From Sphagnum magellanicum (lineage: Eukaryota > Streptophyta > Sphagnopsida > Sphagnales > Sphagnaceae), in contig CM038914.1 in assembly GCA_021904315.1 (NCBI GenBank), forward strand, positions 9,920,001 to 9,984,000: 64,000 nt of DNA, written 5' to 3'. Shown here piece by piece: positions 1 through 10,238 of this stretch. Made by a program: the position numbers and the translations under genes. A model generated the notes under the pieces. The model ran no database searches and was not told where the DNA came from. It saw only the letters and a program-made list of their open reading frames with translations. The first letter of the stretch is position 1. Every line of letters begins with the position of its first letter.

Positions 1-139
1 ACGTGACATGTAAACACATGGTATAAAGGCTAAACACCCAACCTATATGTTAGGAATGTAGGCCCTAGCCTACCTTGGAATGTAGGTTAACTTAGTTAGC
101 AAGTTAAATTAGTTATGTTAATTCACTAGATTACAAGTG

Positions 140-212
140 TGAGTACTTGAACCCTTCACCTCCACATTGAAAGAAAAAGTCCTTAACCCCCATTTAACCA
201 TTGCACCACATG
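140..212 (-). repeat. SINE-like tRNA-derived head
   Basis: Read on the minus strand, this stretch has an A-box-like segment (GTGGTGCAATGGTTAA, plus positions about 194-209) followed about 50 bases later by a B-box-like segment (GAAGGGTTCAAGTACTC, 141-157). That is the order and spacing of an RNA polymerase III internal promoter in a tRNA-derived SINE. A related head lies at about 36170 on the plus strand, and both sit beside ACCTA/GTAGGT-rich sequence. No cloverleaf can be folded by eye, so it is not called a tRNA gene. Confidence 0.4.
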
Positions 213-289
213 ATTTTTACATGACACAAATTGTCCCCATATTGTTATAAACATTTTTTAAAACCTACTTTTTAAGTTAAGTACTTAAG

Positions 290-790
290 TACTTATTTAA
301 CAACTTAGAACTTACCTAATAACCTAGTAGGTACCTAGCTTGGTAAATAATAGGTAAGTAGTACTTAGAAATAATAATAAGTAGGTAGTAAGTAGGTATG
401 TATATACTACCTACTTAATAGGTAGGTAAGTAGGTAGGTAAGTGCCTAGTAGTATGTACATATACATACTACCTATCTAATAGGTAGGTAGGTAGGTACC
501 TAATAATAAATAGTAGGTAGTTAGGTAGGTAAATAGGTAGGTAAGTGCCTAATAGTTTAGGTAAATATGTTAATATTACCCATTTAGTAGGTACGTACGT
601 ACCTAGTAATAAATACTAGGTAGGTACACACATATATACATATGTACTACCTACTAAATAGGTAGGTAGGTAGGTACCAAGTAGTAAATACGTAATAAGT
701 AATTATGTAGGTATGTACTACCTATATCTAATAGGTAAGTAGGTAGGTATGTATGTACTAGATAGTAGGTAGGTAACACTTAATTAAACT
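290..790. repeat. GTAG/GTAGGTA tetranucleotide-type array
   Basis: About 500 bases are built from degenerate GTAG, GTAGGTA and TACCTA units interspersed with AATA, with several sub-blocks such as ACTACCTA..TAATAGGTAGGTAGG recurring every 90-120 bases. The two strands alternate, so parts can pair with each other. Similar sequence recurs at about 31590-31760, 35780-36100 and 50935-51200. It holds no gene. Confidence 0.8.
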
Positions 791-1454
791 ACTACCATGG
801 GTAGGTTATTAATGTATGTAGGCTAATCATGTAGTCACAAAATAGTTTTAATCTAATCATGTAATCATAATGCAATTGCAATGTAATCACAAATTTGAGT
901 AAAAATATATGACTAAGGACATATGACTACATGATTAGATTAGGACATTAGTCGTAAATGTCCAAATCATGAAAGACACATTTTAGCATTGTGAACATAC
1001 ATAAAATGTAAATAACTATTTCAACTTTTATTTTTTATAAGTTTTATATTAAGTTTTTGAATATTACATTGCAAAGTTGAAATTATTATGTATTTATGTC
1101 CCAATATATACATGTATATATTCAAAAATTATACATATATACCTATGTATAAATATTATATACATACATATATTCATGTGTGTGTGTGCAATACTAGTTA
1201 GGTTCATTAGATAGTGATGTGTTCAACTGTGTAGAGATTAAAATATAGGAATGATGAAATGTAATTTACTATGAATCAATTAATACCATTTTATAGGTGC
1301 CTTAGTGAAATTGTTTAGTAGTGAACTAAACCCATGTTTTGTAGTAGTGTTTCCATCCTTAATTTCAATTAATGAATGAAACCTTGCTTAAATTAATCAA
1401 AAGATAAAAGAAAAAAAATTATAATTACATTTATTTAATCTACTATCATTTACA
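791..1454. other. AT-rich stretch, no gene seen
   Basis: AT-rich sequence with short runs of TATACATA-type repeats around 1090-1190 and a recurring TAATCATGTA block at 820-950. It may be the 5' part of the decayed hAT element that follows, but I could not find a terminal repeat. Confidence 0.4.
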
Positions 1455-2979
1455 TTGTGAATTTTGATTTGTGGATGGCAAATGAAAGTTGACACATTTG
1501 TTTTGATTGTGCATTTCTCAATCATAAGTGGGAACCTTGTCATGTAACTATTGGTTTGTTTGAAATAGTTAATACTTATGGGTTTGCCATGGCTATGCAA
1601 ATGAATGATGTGTTAGTAGAATATGGGTTTAATGCTAAAATTGTGCCCTATGTCAAGGGTGAAGAGAGTAACCTTTCAACCATGATTAATGTATTAACTT
1701 ATGTTGTTTCGTTTGAAATGTTGGGGTTATCAACATTGTTTTTGGGTAGTTGTTGGGGGTAAGCCATGTCTAAATGCTACTAATATGCAACAAATGATGC
1801 AAACATTAGTTATGGGTTAACATCAATTTTAATCAAGGAGGTACAATCTATCTTGTAAAAGACCATAACATGGATGAAAATGTAGGAAGGGACAATAAGA
1901 ATGGCACAAATCTTGCATGGAAACATTTATACTACATCCATGAAAGTTTAAAATTTTAGTTCAAACTTGATTTACATCTAAAATCATTTTGTTTCAAGAA
2001 AGTTTGGAGTTGAAGCATTTGAACCATTATTTGGTGCTATGGACATCAACAATCCTTGGTGCTTCAAGCTTGTGTACCAAGTCCACATGTTTGGGCAATT
2101 GCACAAGTAATTTTTGACACATTAGGCATGTGGTTTGACAATGTGTTCTTAATTAAAATCAAGGTTATTGGCTATTATTTGATGTGTTTTTTGTTGATAT
2201 CTCATTTGTCACTACAATGTGAGTGGATTGCTTATCATTTAATTATAGTGAAAAATAAGATTTTGATGTAGAACTATAGATTTTATGGCAAAACATACCA
2301 AAGTAAGTGATAATAGTCTTAAACCCATTCCTTTTATTTATGGTGTATTTTCAACAATGTAAAATTCACAACATGTTGGCAATGATGTTAGATTCAAAAT
2401 TTAAAAGGTTGGGGTTGTTCATTCAATAGGTTGGGAAGGAAATAACATTACAAATTACAAGTGAGTATGATTGGCATGTGTTGATTCCATTCTTGGTACA
2501 TGTATTCAAATTTATAAACCCAAGTGTTGCAAGTGAAAGAACTTTTAATGCTACATTAGAAAGTATTGAATTGACATTACTATATGATCTCATGGAAGCT
2601 AAAAAAGAGATGGCATGATCAATGGTAAAAAAATAGTTGAATAATTTTGCATGGTACAAAGATCATGCATGAAGTGCAATTTTCTTATGTTGGGTTTGTG
2701 ACAAAACAAATATTGAGGATTGTTGGGTCATAGATTGAGGCAAAAAGTGTTTTTAACATTACATGTATTTGCAAAGACCTTTGATGCTTTTATTTTGGGA
2801 AAGAAAATCTTGATATACATATAAACATCTACAAAAATTGGCTAGAAGATGTTTGAATAGGTAATGCATTGTCCATGGATGAGTTCAGTGATATGGAAAA
2901 AGTTTTAATGGAAGAGAATGAAGATGCCATTGGTAAGCTTGGCCTTCTAGAGTTGAAAGATAACAACATCAAATGTTAG
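1455..2979 (+). pseudogene. hAT-family transposase relic (copy 1)
   Basis: Conceptual translation with frame changes and stops gives successive blocks of a hAT (BED-finger type) transposase. A start near FDLWMAN, then HVTIGLFE at about 1536-1562, then a 68-codon open stretch at 1556-1762 containing AKIVPYVKGEESNLSTM, belong to the RNase H-like catalytic region. Near 2690-2760 an ILRIVGS..IEAKSVFN block matches the C-terminal hAT dimerisation region, and an acidic tail ends at about 2979. The same blocks occur in the same order in the better preserved copy at 33277-35452. The BED zinc finger is not visible here, and the stops make it a pseudogene. Confidence 0.75.
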
Positions 2980-4155
2980 GTATGTTGTTTGATGTCTTGT
3001 TAATTTTTTACAAATTCCACAAGTTTATGTAAACTCAAGTTTTTAAGTTTCACCTTTTCTATTAAGAGGGACATGGCATAGTCGATGTAGTATTTGTTTT
3101 TTTGTAAAATTGTAGAGGTTGATAGTGTTCACAAAGTTGTTTATGCAGGATGGTGATTGGAACTACTATTGGAGTTATTCTTCAACTTGCTACTATTGGA
3201 GTAGAGTTTTGAAGTTGATGTTGTTCAAGTTGCTATTCTTCAAGTTGCTATTATTGGAGTAGAGTTTTAAACTTGATGTTATTGGAGTTGTATTTTTGAA
3301 GTTGTTATTGGTTGAGTTGATTTGATTTTTACTTGAAGATTAGTTTCATTAGATTTACAATTAGATTTCATTTTGACCTAGTTGTCAATGTAAATGAGTC
3401 ATCTGCATTATAATTTTGATTTGCATTTGGAAATTTCATACCCACGAAATGATTGCCCAAGTTCCTTCTTAACATTGCACAATTACTAGAAACTAATAGT
3501 TGGTTTTAAAAAAAAAAAATCCTATCATTCATAATAAAGGTGTTTTAATTATTGGCAATTTGCTGGATTTTTTTTTGCAGAAGTGTGATAATTTGAAAAT
3601 ATTAGGTTTGGAATTATCAATTTCAATATTATTATGCATCCTTTAAAAAAGAAAAAAATCTTAATTGAGGGTTAACTAGAACCTAGTTATACCAAACCAT
3701 TAATCGAGAACCATTCAAATTTGAAAAAAAAAAAAAAAAAAAAACCAGATTTGGAACCACTACAAATTGGTAACCCAGAATGAAACCAAACCCTATTTTG
3801 TCTCTAATAAAAAAAATCCATATGATCAAATTTAATTTCAAACTAAACCCTAAACCCAAAAAGGGCACTGAGAAACAATTGAGTTGGAGACTCAGAACCA
3901 AAGCTAACCTTACCTTCAAAACCCAACAATCGTCCAACACTAGTTCAAACCAAGGGATTTTATTTTTTGAAATCGCCAGATTTAGACTTTAGGTTGTAGT
4001 AGCATGTCGCCAAAATATAGCAAAGTTCTAAAGTTATTCTACTTTCCTATGTGGCCTGTAAACCAAAGTTGGCTAAGTCCCCTTGTCCACCTGCCTCACA
4101 AAATTGGAAAAAAAAAAAAACCCAATAAGAAAGACACGCACATATTTACTCTCCG
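2980..4155. other. Intergenic; short direct repeats, nothing coding
   Basis: From 3160 to 3320 there is a small minisatellite of imperfect units around GTTGCTATTATTGGAGTAGA and TTGAAGTTGATGTT, probably inside the 3' region of the hAT relic. The rest is AT-rich with poly-A and poly-T tracts (3509-3520, 3723-3743) and a CTAAACCCTAAACCC telobox-like motif at about 3843. I see no gene. Confidence 0.5.
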
Positions 4156-4622
4156 CCTTTTTTTTTGGGCTGACTATGTATAGCCAAAAAGCTATAAAAA
4201 TAATTGAAAGTCCTAAAATCAAGTGTTTTTTTAGAACTTTTTTGATAGCCATAATTAGAATTTAAAACAAATAAAAAATCACCAGATTTCTACACATGGT
4301 TCAAGTATGTAAGCCAAAAATACAGAAGGATATTTAAAAAGTGACTGGTGTTTTTTTTTTTGGCAATTTTATGTTATAGCCACAGTGGCAATGATCCAGA
4401 GGAATATTTAGCCAAATTGGCTCCAAGCTGCATATGAAAATTTTTAAAAATCCTATTTATAAAATTTGGCTACCTACTTGAACCAAGTACAAAAATCTGG
4501 CGATTTTTCTTAAATTATTTTCGAATTATGGCTATTTGAAAATCTCAAAAAGCACATGATTTTAGCACTTTTTAAATTTTGAATATAGCCATTTTGGCTA
4601 CATATAGCCAGCCCAAAAAAGG
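4156..4622. mobile_element. Foldback MITE with long inverted arms
   Basis: The left arm starts CCTTTTTTTTTGGGCTGACT and the right end is the near reverse complement (AGCCAGCCCAAAAAAGG). The pairing continues inward for about 180-200 bases per arm with mismatches: GCCAAAAAGCTATA pairs with TATAGCCATTTTGGC, and CACCAGATTTCTACACATGG pairs with the segment around 4470-4510. The whole is about 467 bp with no coding capacity, which is the structure of a foldback MITE. Fragments of related sequence occur near 22860-22960 and 25550-25730. It ends about 115 bases before the Nudix start codon, so it is part of that gene's upstream region. Confidence 0.8.
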
Positions 4623-4625
4623 AGG

Positions 4626-4712
4626 TTGGGAGTTCGAACCGACGATCACTTGCGAGCGAGCAAGGCCACCACCAGGCAGGCTACTGGTACCTAGTTACCA
4701 GCGGCCTGATGC
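4626..4712 (-). repeat. Possible tRNA-like/SINE fragment
   Basis: On the minus strand a TAGCCTGCCTGGTGG segment (A-box-like), a CTTGC/GCAAG hairpin and a GTCGGTTCGAACTCC segment (B-box-like, plus about 4628-4642) occur in tRNA order and spacing, directly abutting the MITE. The stems are incomplete, so this is a tRNA-like relic at best. It lies in the likely 5' leader of the Nudix gene. Confidence 0.25.
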
Positions 4713-4737
4713 TAGGGCCAAGCAAGCACACACAGCG

Positions 4738-7700
4738 ATGGTGGTGAGAGTGAGGGCGATGTTGGTGGCCTTACCATTGCCTTCTTCCCTCCCTGTGCGT
4801 TTGTACTCTACATCTTTTTTCGGACCTCCTTGTTCGGCCATAGCCATAGCTTCTTCTGCTGCGCTCGTACCTGCACTCTTTTGTCCCCGTATGATCAGTC
4901 GCTATTTGTCCTTGGATGATTGTGATGATCATGATGACGATGATCATGCCGTGAGTTCGCGGAAAATCGGTGGTGGAGTTGATGCTGCTGCAGTTTGGCG
5001 TTCCAGCAGGACGAGGAGGAGGAGGAAGAGCCTGTCTATTCCGAGGTCCAGGAGGAATCCGGAGGAGTTTGTCGTTGAATTACGATTCAGGCGTCGCTCA
5101 TTCCACTCGTCGTCGTTATTATCCATGGCTGCAGCTTGCAATTCTCCTCCTGCCGATTATCGTGCGAATGTAGGCGTCTGTCTTGTCAATTCCAAAAATG
5201 AGGTAACTCTTCTCCTGGACCTTGCCGTGTTCAGTGGGGTAAAACAAGAAAAAAGGTCAAGATTTCCACTGCAATTGTGAGCGAATGTTCGGATCGGTCG
5301 CGCCATTTCGACTCTGTGTCTGCATACCAAATTTCGCTCTGGAATATTTGTGTCCTCTTGTTTCAAGGCATTCTTCTCTGACTTCTCATTACAAACCTCT
5401 GACGATGGAGTTGTTTCAAGGCGTTCTTCTCGGTGCCATGGATTGTCCATGTCATTGCAAACGTCTGATGATGAAGTCGTCCCCTGACATAGACTTTACA
5501 GTTCGATCTTTCCTCCACTCGTTGCCAAGGGGCAAGTATGTATAATCCTTTAGAGATAGATATCGAGAAGAACCTCAGGTTAGAGCTTGCTCAAAAAAAA
5601 ATTCCTGGAGCTTTTTCACTGACCAGTGCCATGTTTGCTACTAGTCATGTTTGCTGTTTCAGCCGTGGTTTGTAGTTTGTACCTTGTTCTGCATCAAGTT
5701 GTGACATGCCAAAGTACTTATCCAGCATCGCATCTTCTCCAGCTTGTGGATGCAGAAATCACTCTGGAGTTCAAGCCTAATCCTGGCAGGAAATATTGGG
5801 ACTTTCTTGAGACATTTTGAACCTGCTGCCTTGTTTCCAGGGCTTTTCTGTTTTCATGTTTATTATTGAATGGCTCTGTATCTGAATTAGAACTGAGTTG
5901 ATTGCAGGTGTTTGTGGCCTCACGAGTAGATGTTCCTGGAGCCTGGCAAATGCCGCAGGTATTGTGTTTTGGCTTTTTGTGGTCTGTCTTCGCTCCACTC
6001 AGAAAACGAGGAATTCAGAAAACAAGAAATTTGTTTTTATGAGTTCAGCTGGTGAATATAGCCAAACATACTGTTTTCCAACATGCAATTGAGCAGTGGA
6101 ACTATGGTTGAAGATTGGTGCTCAGAGATTCATAGTTGGGGTGAAGCAGTTTAGCCACTTTTGTAGCCTGTGAAATGTAATAACCATGTCACATGCCCCT
6201 GGGTACAGATGCATGTGTTCTTCATGTGATGAGCTAGATGTGGTAGAAAGAGGACAAAGCATTGTGGTAAATAGGTAGGAGTGGTTGGGAGCTGGGGTAG
6301 TGCAGGGAGGGGTGGATGAAGGAGAAGACCCTCAGGGTGCTGCATTTAGGGAACTGAGGGAGGAGACAGGTGTTGTCTCTGCTGAAGTTCTCGGGGAGGT
6401 ATGGAGTATCTTTATGCTCTCTGCACATCACTTTTGCCTGATTACAATCACTCCACTGAAAGGTCTTTTCTGTAGCTGAGGATTACCTGCATGATACTTA
6501 CTGAGTGAAAGACGAGGAGCTTGAGAGATGTCATGTGAGCAAATGTCTGACATTTCCAAAACTTCTATGGATTTCTGGACAGTTTACAACTGTAATAAGT
6601 TAGTTGGTGACATTTTTGGACTCCCTGTCTTTTTAAGTCCTGACCTTTGGGGTTCAGATCTGTAAAGAAAAAATGAAAGAGGGCACATCAAATGGTTGCC
6701 AATTCTGTTTCTTTTAACATATATATGCAAATGCACCCTCCCAGCTACCAACAATTTCTATCTTGCCAACTCTGACCAAAAATAGGCATAATGCAGTGAA
6801 ACTGTGTTTATGCATTCTGATGTTGCATTCTCTGCAGGTCCCAGACTGGTTAACATATGACTTTCCACCTGATGTGAAGGCAAAGATCACAGCATTGTGG
6901 GGGAGGGAATGGACAGGACAGGCTCAGAAATGGTAATTTGGGGACTATCCATCTCTCACAATGCTTCTTTGGGACATGGATTCTGAAGCAATTTATGGTT
7001 AGAGGTTCTTAACAGCTTAGGAAATTTTTGTTGGATTATGCTCATCCAGTATATGTGTGTGCAACAGGTTTTTGTTCAGGTTTACTGGGGATGAAAGTGA
7101 GATCAACCTGGCCGGTGATGGCTCAGAAGCGGCAGAGTTTTCTGAGTGGAAATGGTTGCCAGTGGAAGAAGTCATTAGTGAAGTATGTGCTTTCTTTGTT
7201 GCCATTGCATGGCTGTTTGCTATGTCTCTGCCTGCAATTCTAAGCTTTCTTTGTCACCACTGCATGACTGTTTGCTATGTTGTGGAGTGCTAGCCAACAT
7301 CATTATCGAGTCTTCCTGTTTCTGAAGATGTTAGGAAAAATTAGTGTGCAGATCTTTTGTTAATTGCTTGCCTGAAATTTGGAGTGGGTTATTATATTCT
7401 TATTTACATCCACTGTCAGGAGTGGATGAAGTCCATTGGGAGTATTGGCAGCTAGTCACTGTCATTCATGATGAAAACTCCTGGTCTGATACATTGTGGG
7501 TGACAAGTTTACGACAACACTCATTCTTGTTATTATGGTTTTAGTTTGCTGGAATGGACACAAAGGTCACCTCTGAACTGTTGTCAGGGAATTTTCTCTG
7601 AGGAGGAAGTGTATAAGTCTCTAAATTGCTCAGTTTGAGATCATCATGCATCATTAGAACACATAAGCTTCGTGATTTGAAATGCAGTAGAAGATCTCTT

Positions 7701-7852
7701 TGTGGTCTGATGTAATGTCCATGATTCTGAAATTTCCTAGTTGTTATGCACCAAGTGTGCTGATCAAACTGTGGCAAATGCAGGCCGTGGACTTCAAGAA
7801 ACCTGTTTATGAGCAAGCCTTCAAGCATCTTGCCCCCCTTCTCAAGTCATAG
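4738..7852 (+). CDS. Nudix hydrolase, NUDT25/26/27-like (dinucleoside polyphosphate hydrolase)
   Basis: Six exons joined by GT-AG introns: 4738-5202, 5908-5958, 6306-6398, 6838-6932, 7068-7182 and 7784-7852 (TAG stop), about 295 residues. The core starts PPADYRANVGVCLVN. Exon 2 gives ASRVDVPGAWQMPQ. Exon 3 carries a perfect Nudix box, Gx5Ex7RELxEExGV (GGVDEGE..REL.EETGV). Exon 5 gives FLFRFTGDESEINLAGDG, and the end is AVDFKKPVYEQ. This matches the plant and bacterial Ap4A pyrophosphohydrolase group, which splits Ap4A into ATP and AMP and, in some members, acts on ppGpp. The 129 residues before the inner Met at 5125 are rich in Ser, Arg and hydrophobic residues, as in a chloroplast or mitochondrial transit peptide, so I prefer 4738. 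The inner start at 5125 would give a cytosolic-type protein of about 166 residues. The same frame is open back to 4579, but that Met lies inside the MITE. Confidence 0.9.
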
Positions 7853-10238
7853 CCATCTTTCTAAAAGATTGTTCAAGCAGGCTCAGTTGGATGCTGATGA
7901 GCATCTCTTATGTGGCTTTTTTCAATTGCCCTTTTGTTGTCAGAAGATTTCACCAGTTATGTGAAAGCAAGGGCACTGGAAAGCATTGGCATTTTAGTTT
8001 GTTTTATTGACTAAATACATGAGACAACCATAACTAGATTTCAACCCCAATTTTGTTTCTGCATTGACAGTTGTTTTGCTGTACTTGAATGCTTTTCACT
8101 GTCTGTAGCACTCTTCATTGGGAGTAGGTTCCATCTTGCACATGCTCACCACAGAATTGTGCAGAGGGCAGCAAGTGTTTTATTTTATAGTGTTTCTAAG
8201 GCTCAAGAATAACTGCTTCTGGTTCCAAATATGTCAAACAATGCATTTGTCAACTGCACACTTATGTCAACCATAAGTCATCCGACGTGTGGAACAATAA
8301 TGGCAGGAGAATCTTGGCAACCAAGCTGTGTCAGCAGAACTTGTGAGGTTATCTATCAAGTTATCCTCCTCTTCAATTCATGGGGGGGAGCGTGATAAGA
8401 TGCTCAAGAGTCAAGACTCAGACCTCTGCAAGGAAGCGCCCTTTCAATTCAGGTGAAAAGGACACATTGTTTCCAGATTCTTGTTGATCTCTTGGTTTGA
8501 TGATAGGTGCTGTCATGTTTTCAACTTAGCATTTTTTTTTCTTTAATACTGCAGTCCATACCAATATAAATTTGATGTAGACCACTATGTATGCGTTTTC
8601 TTTACATTATTGCCAGGTGTTTGAAAATATGCATACTACAATAATAGAATTGAAATGGTTTGGACATTTTCTCTAGAAGACAAAATGAGTTGCTTGATCT
8701 ACATAGGTCAAGATTTCTTATAGCATCTAATATGTCACTTGGAAGTTTGATATGAATCATCCAATGAATGGTAGCTGTTTTGCACCAAGCTTACTGTTAT
8801 TGACTTTCATATATGCTCAAAGGATTTAAACTCATTGGTTTGTTCTTCAGTTTGCAATGAAGAAGAAACTAATGCTTGCCTGGAAAATAATACAGTGGTA
8901 GTAGGTAGGCTGGCATTTTAATAGTGGTACTCATGGACTGCCTAACAATTGAAATCGTCATGTTTTTGCAGAGTGATGAATATGTTAATTGTTCAGCAAA
9001 TACTGTTGTGGTACTTACTACTTACTACATTGTGTATTGTTCAGTTTATCTCTAATTTATGCCTATTTTCAGCATGGTTGGCTGCAGAGGAAGTGGATTT
9101 GTGGAGTGTCCTCAGAAGATCTGTATTTCTAGGCTACTGATTTTCTTTGTGGGAAGTAGGTTTGCGGTTTTGTTTTGTTTCCAATTTTGTGATGTACCAC
9201 ATTCCAAAAGAGGAATTAGCCAAATTTGGCTACAGGTCAGAAAGGAAAGTAGTAATATATTTGTGCCTTGATGGAACCTATTGTCTACTTGAAAGTTTTC
9301 CCTTCGGAAATCTGCTGACTTTGCTACATTCTTTTCACAAGAATTGTTTACATGAGTTGCACTGGATTTGTATCTGTCACCAAGTGCAAAAATTCGCCCA
9401 GGAAAGAAAAGACTCCAGTGGGAAGTGGGGAGAAAGACAAAAAGATAACAGAAAATAAATTGTGTTTAAAATAAATGGTGACACAGTTCTGCTATGATTT
9501 GGGTTTTGTGGTAGTTGCCTTTAGTATTTCACACAAGGTTCCTCATCTGCAAATAAGCTTCTATCTAAAACTAGGATTAACATACAGTAAGTGTGTCAAT
9601 TATATGGCCGTGTTTCTGCATTATATTACAGCGCATAAAATGAAATGAATGTAAGAAGAAACTGTCATGTCCTTGTCCACCACCCACCTGCCTGCCACTT
9701 GCTACACTTACCGTTGTTTGCTGTATGAGGGTGCTGCACCCCATGAACAGCTATCAAGATGACTTTTTAAAACTCTGCTGCTGGCCCATGGAATTTAGTT
9801 TTGTATGCTGAGATTTTCATTACAGTTTTGTCGTGAAAGAGAAGGTGCTCTATCAGTCAGCTGTGAACCCCAAGTCTCCAGGCAAAGAGGCTGTTACAGA
9901 GCAATTATGGTGGGACGGTTGATTGTTTATGCAGGTCTTCCCCCTGGAAAACACACACAAACATTGAAAGGAAACACTTTATCAAATTTTCTGGTCTAGA
10001 TAATCCCAAGCCTACATATGTTCCAGGATTCTTTCAAACAAATCAAAGTATAATCAATGAGCAGATGGATACCACCTATTGTTTGGTGCTACAAGAAATT
10101 TACTCCACTCAAATCATGTTTATGCTTGAAATGAGGCTTGTGTTAGAGTGCCTTGCCACAACAGAGAAACAAAAGCCTGTTGTGACTTAAAACACTCTGT
10201 AAAACTCACTCACACCAAGTAGAAGTTTGAAGTATTTT
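7853..10238. other. Intergenic between convergent genes; one exon-like block
   Basis: About 2.4 kb separates the two stop codons. It looks less repetitive than the rest of the window. At 8307-8452 a block is flanked by TGGCAG and GTGAAAAG splice-like signals and is open for 48 codons (GNQAVSAELVRLSIKL...), with codon use unlike the surrounding AT-rich DNA. It could be a 3'-UTR exon, an alternative last exon of the Nudix gene, or chance. I see no recognisable domain and no other gene. Confidence 0.4.

Noticed and set aside
4579..4737. Upstream in-frame Met for the Nudix protein
   Set aside because: It lies inside the right arm of the foldback MITE. The residues from there to 4738 look like translated repeat.
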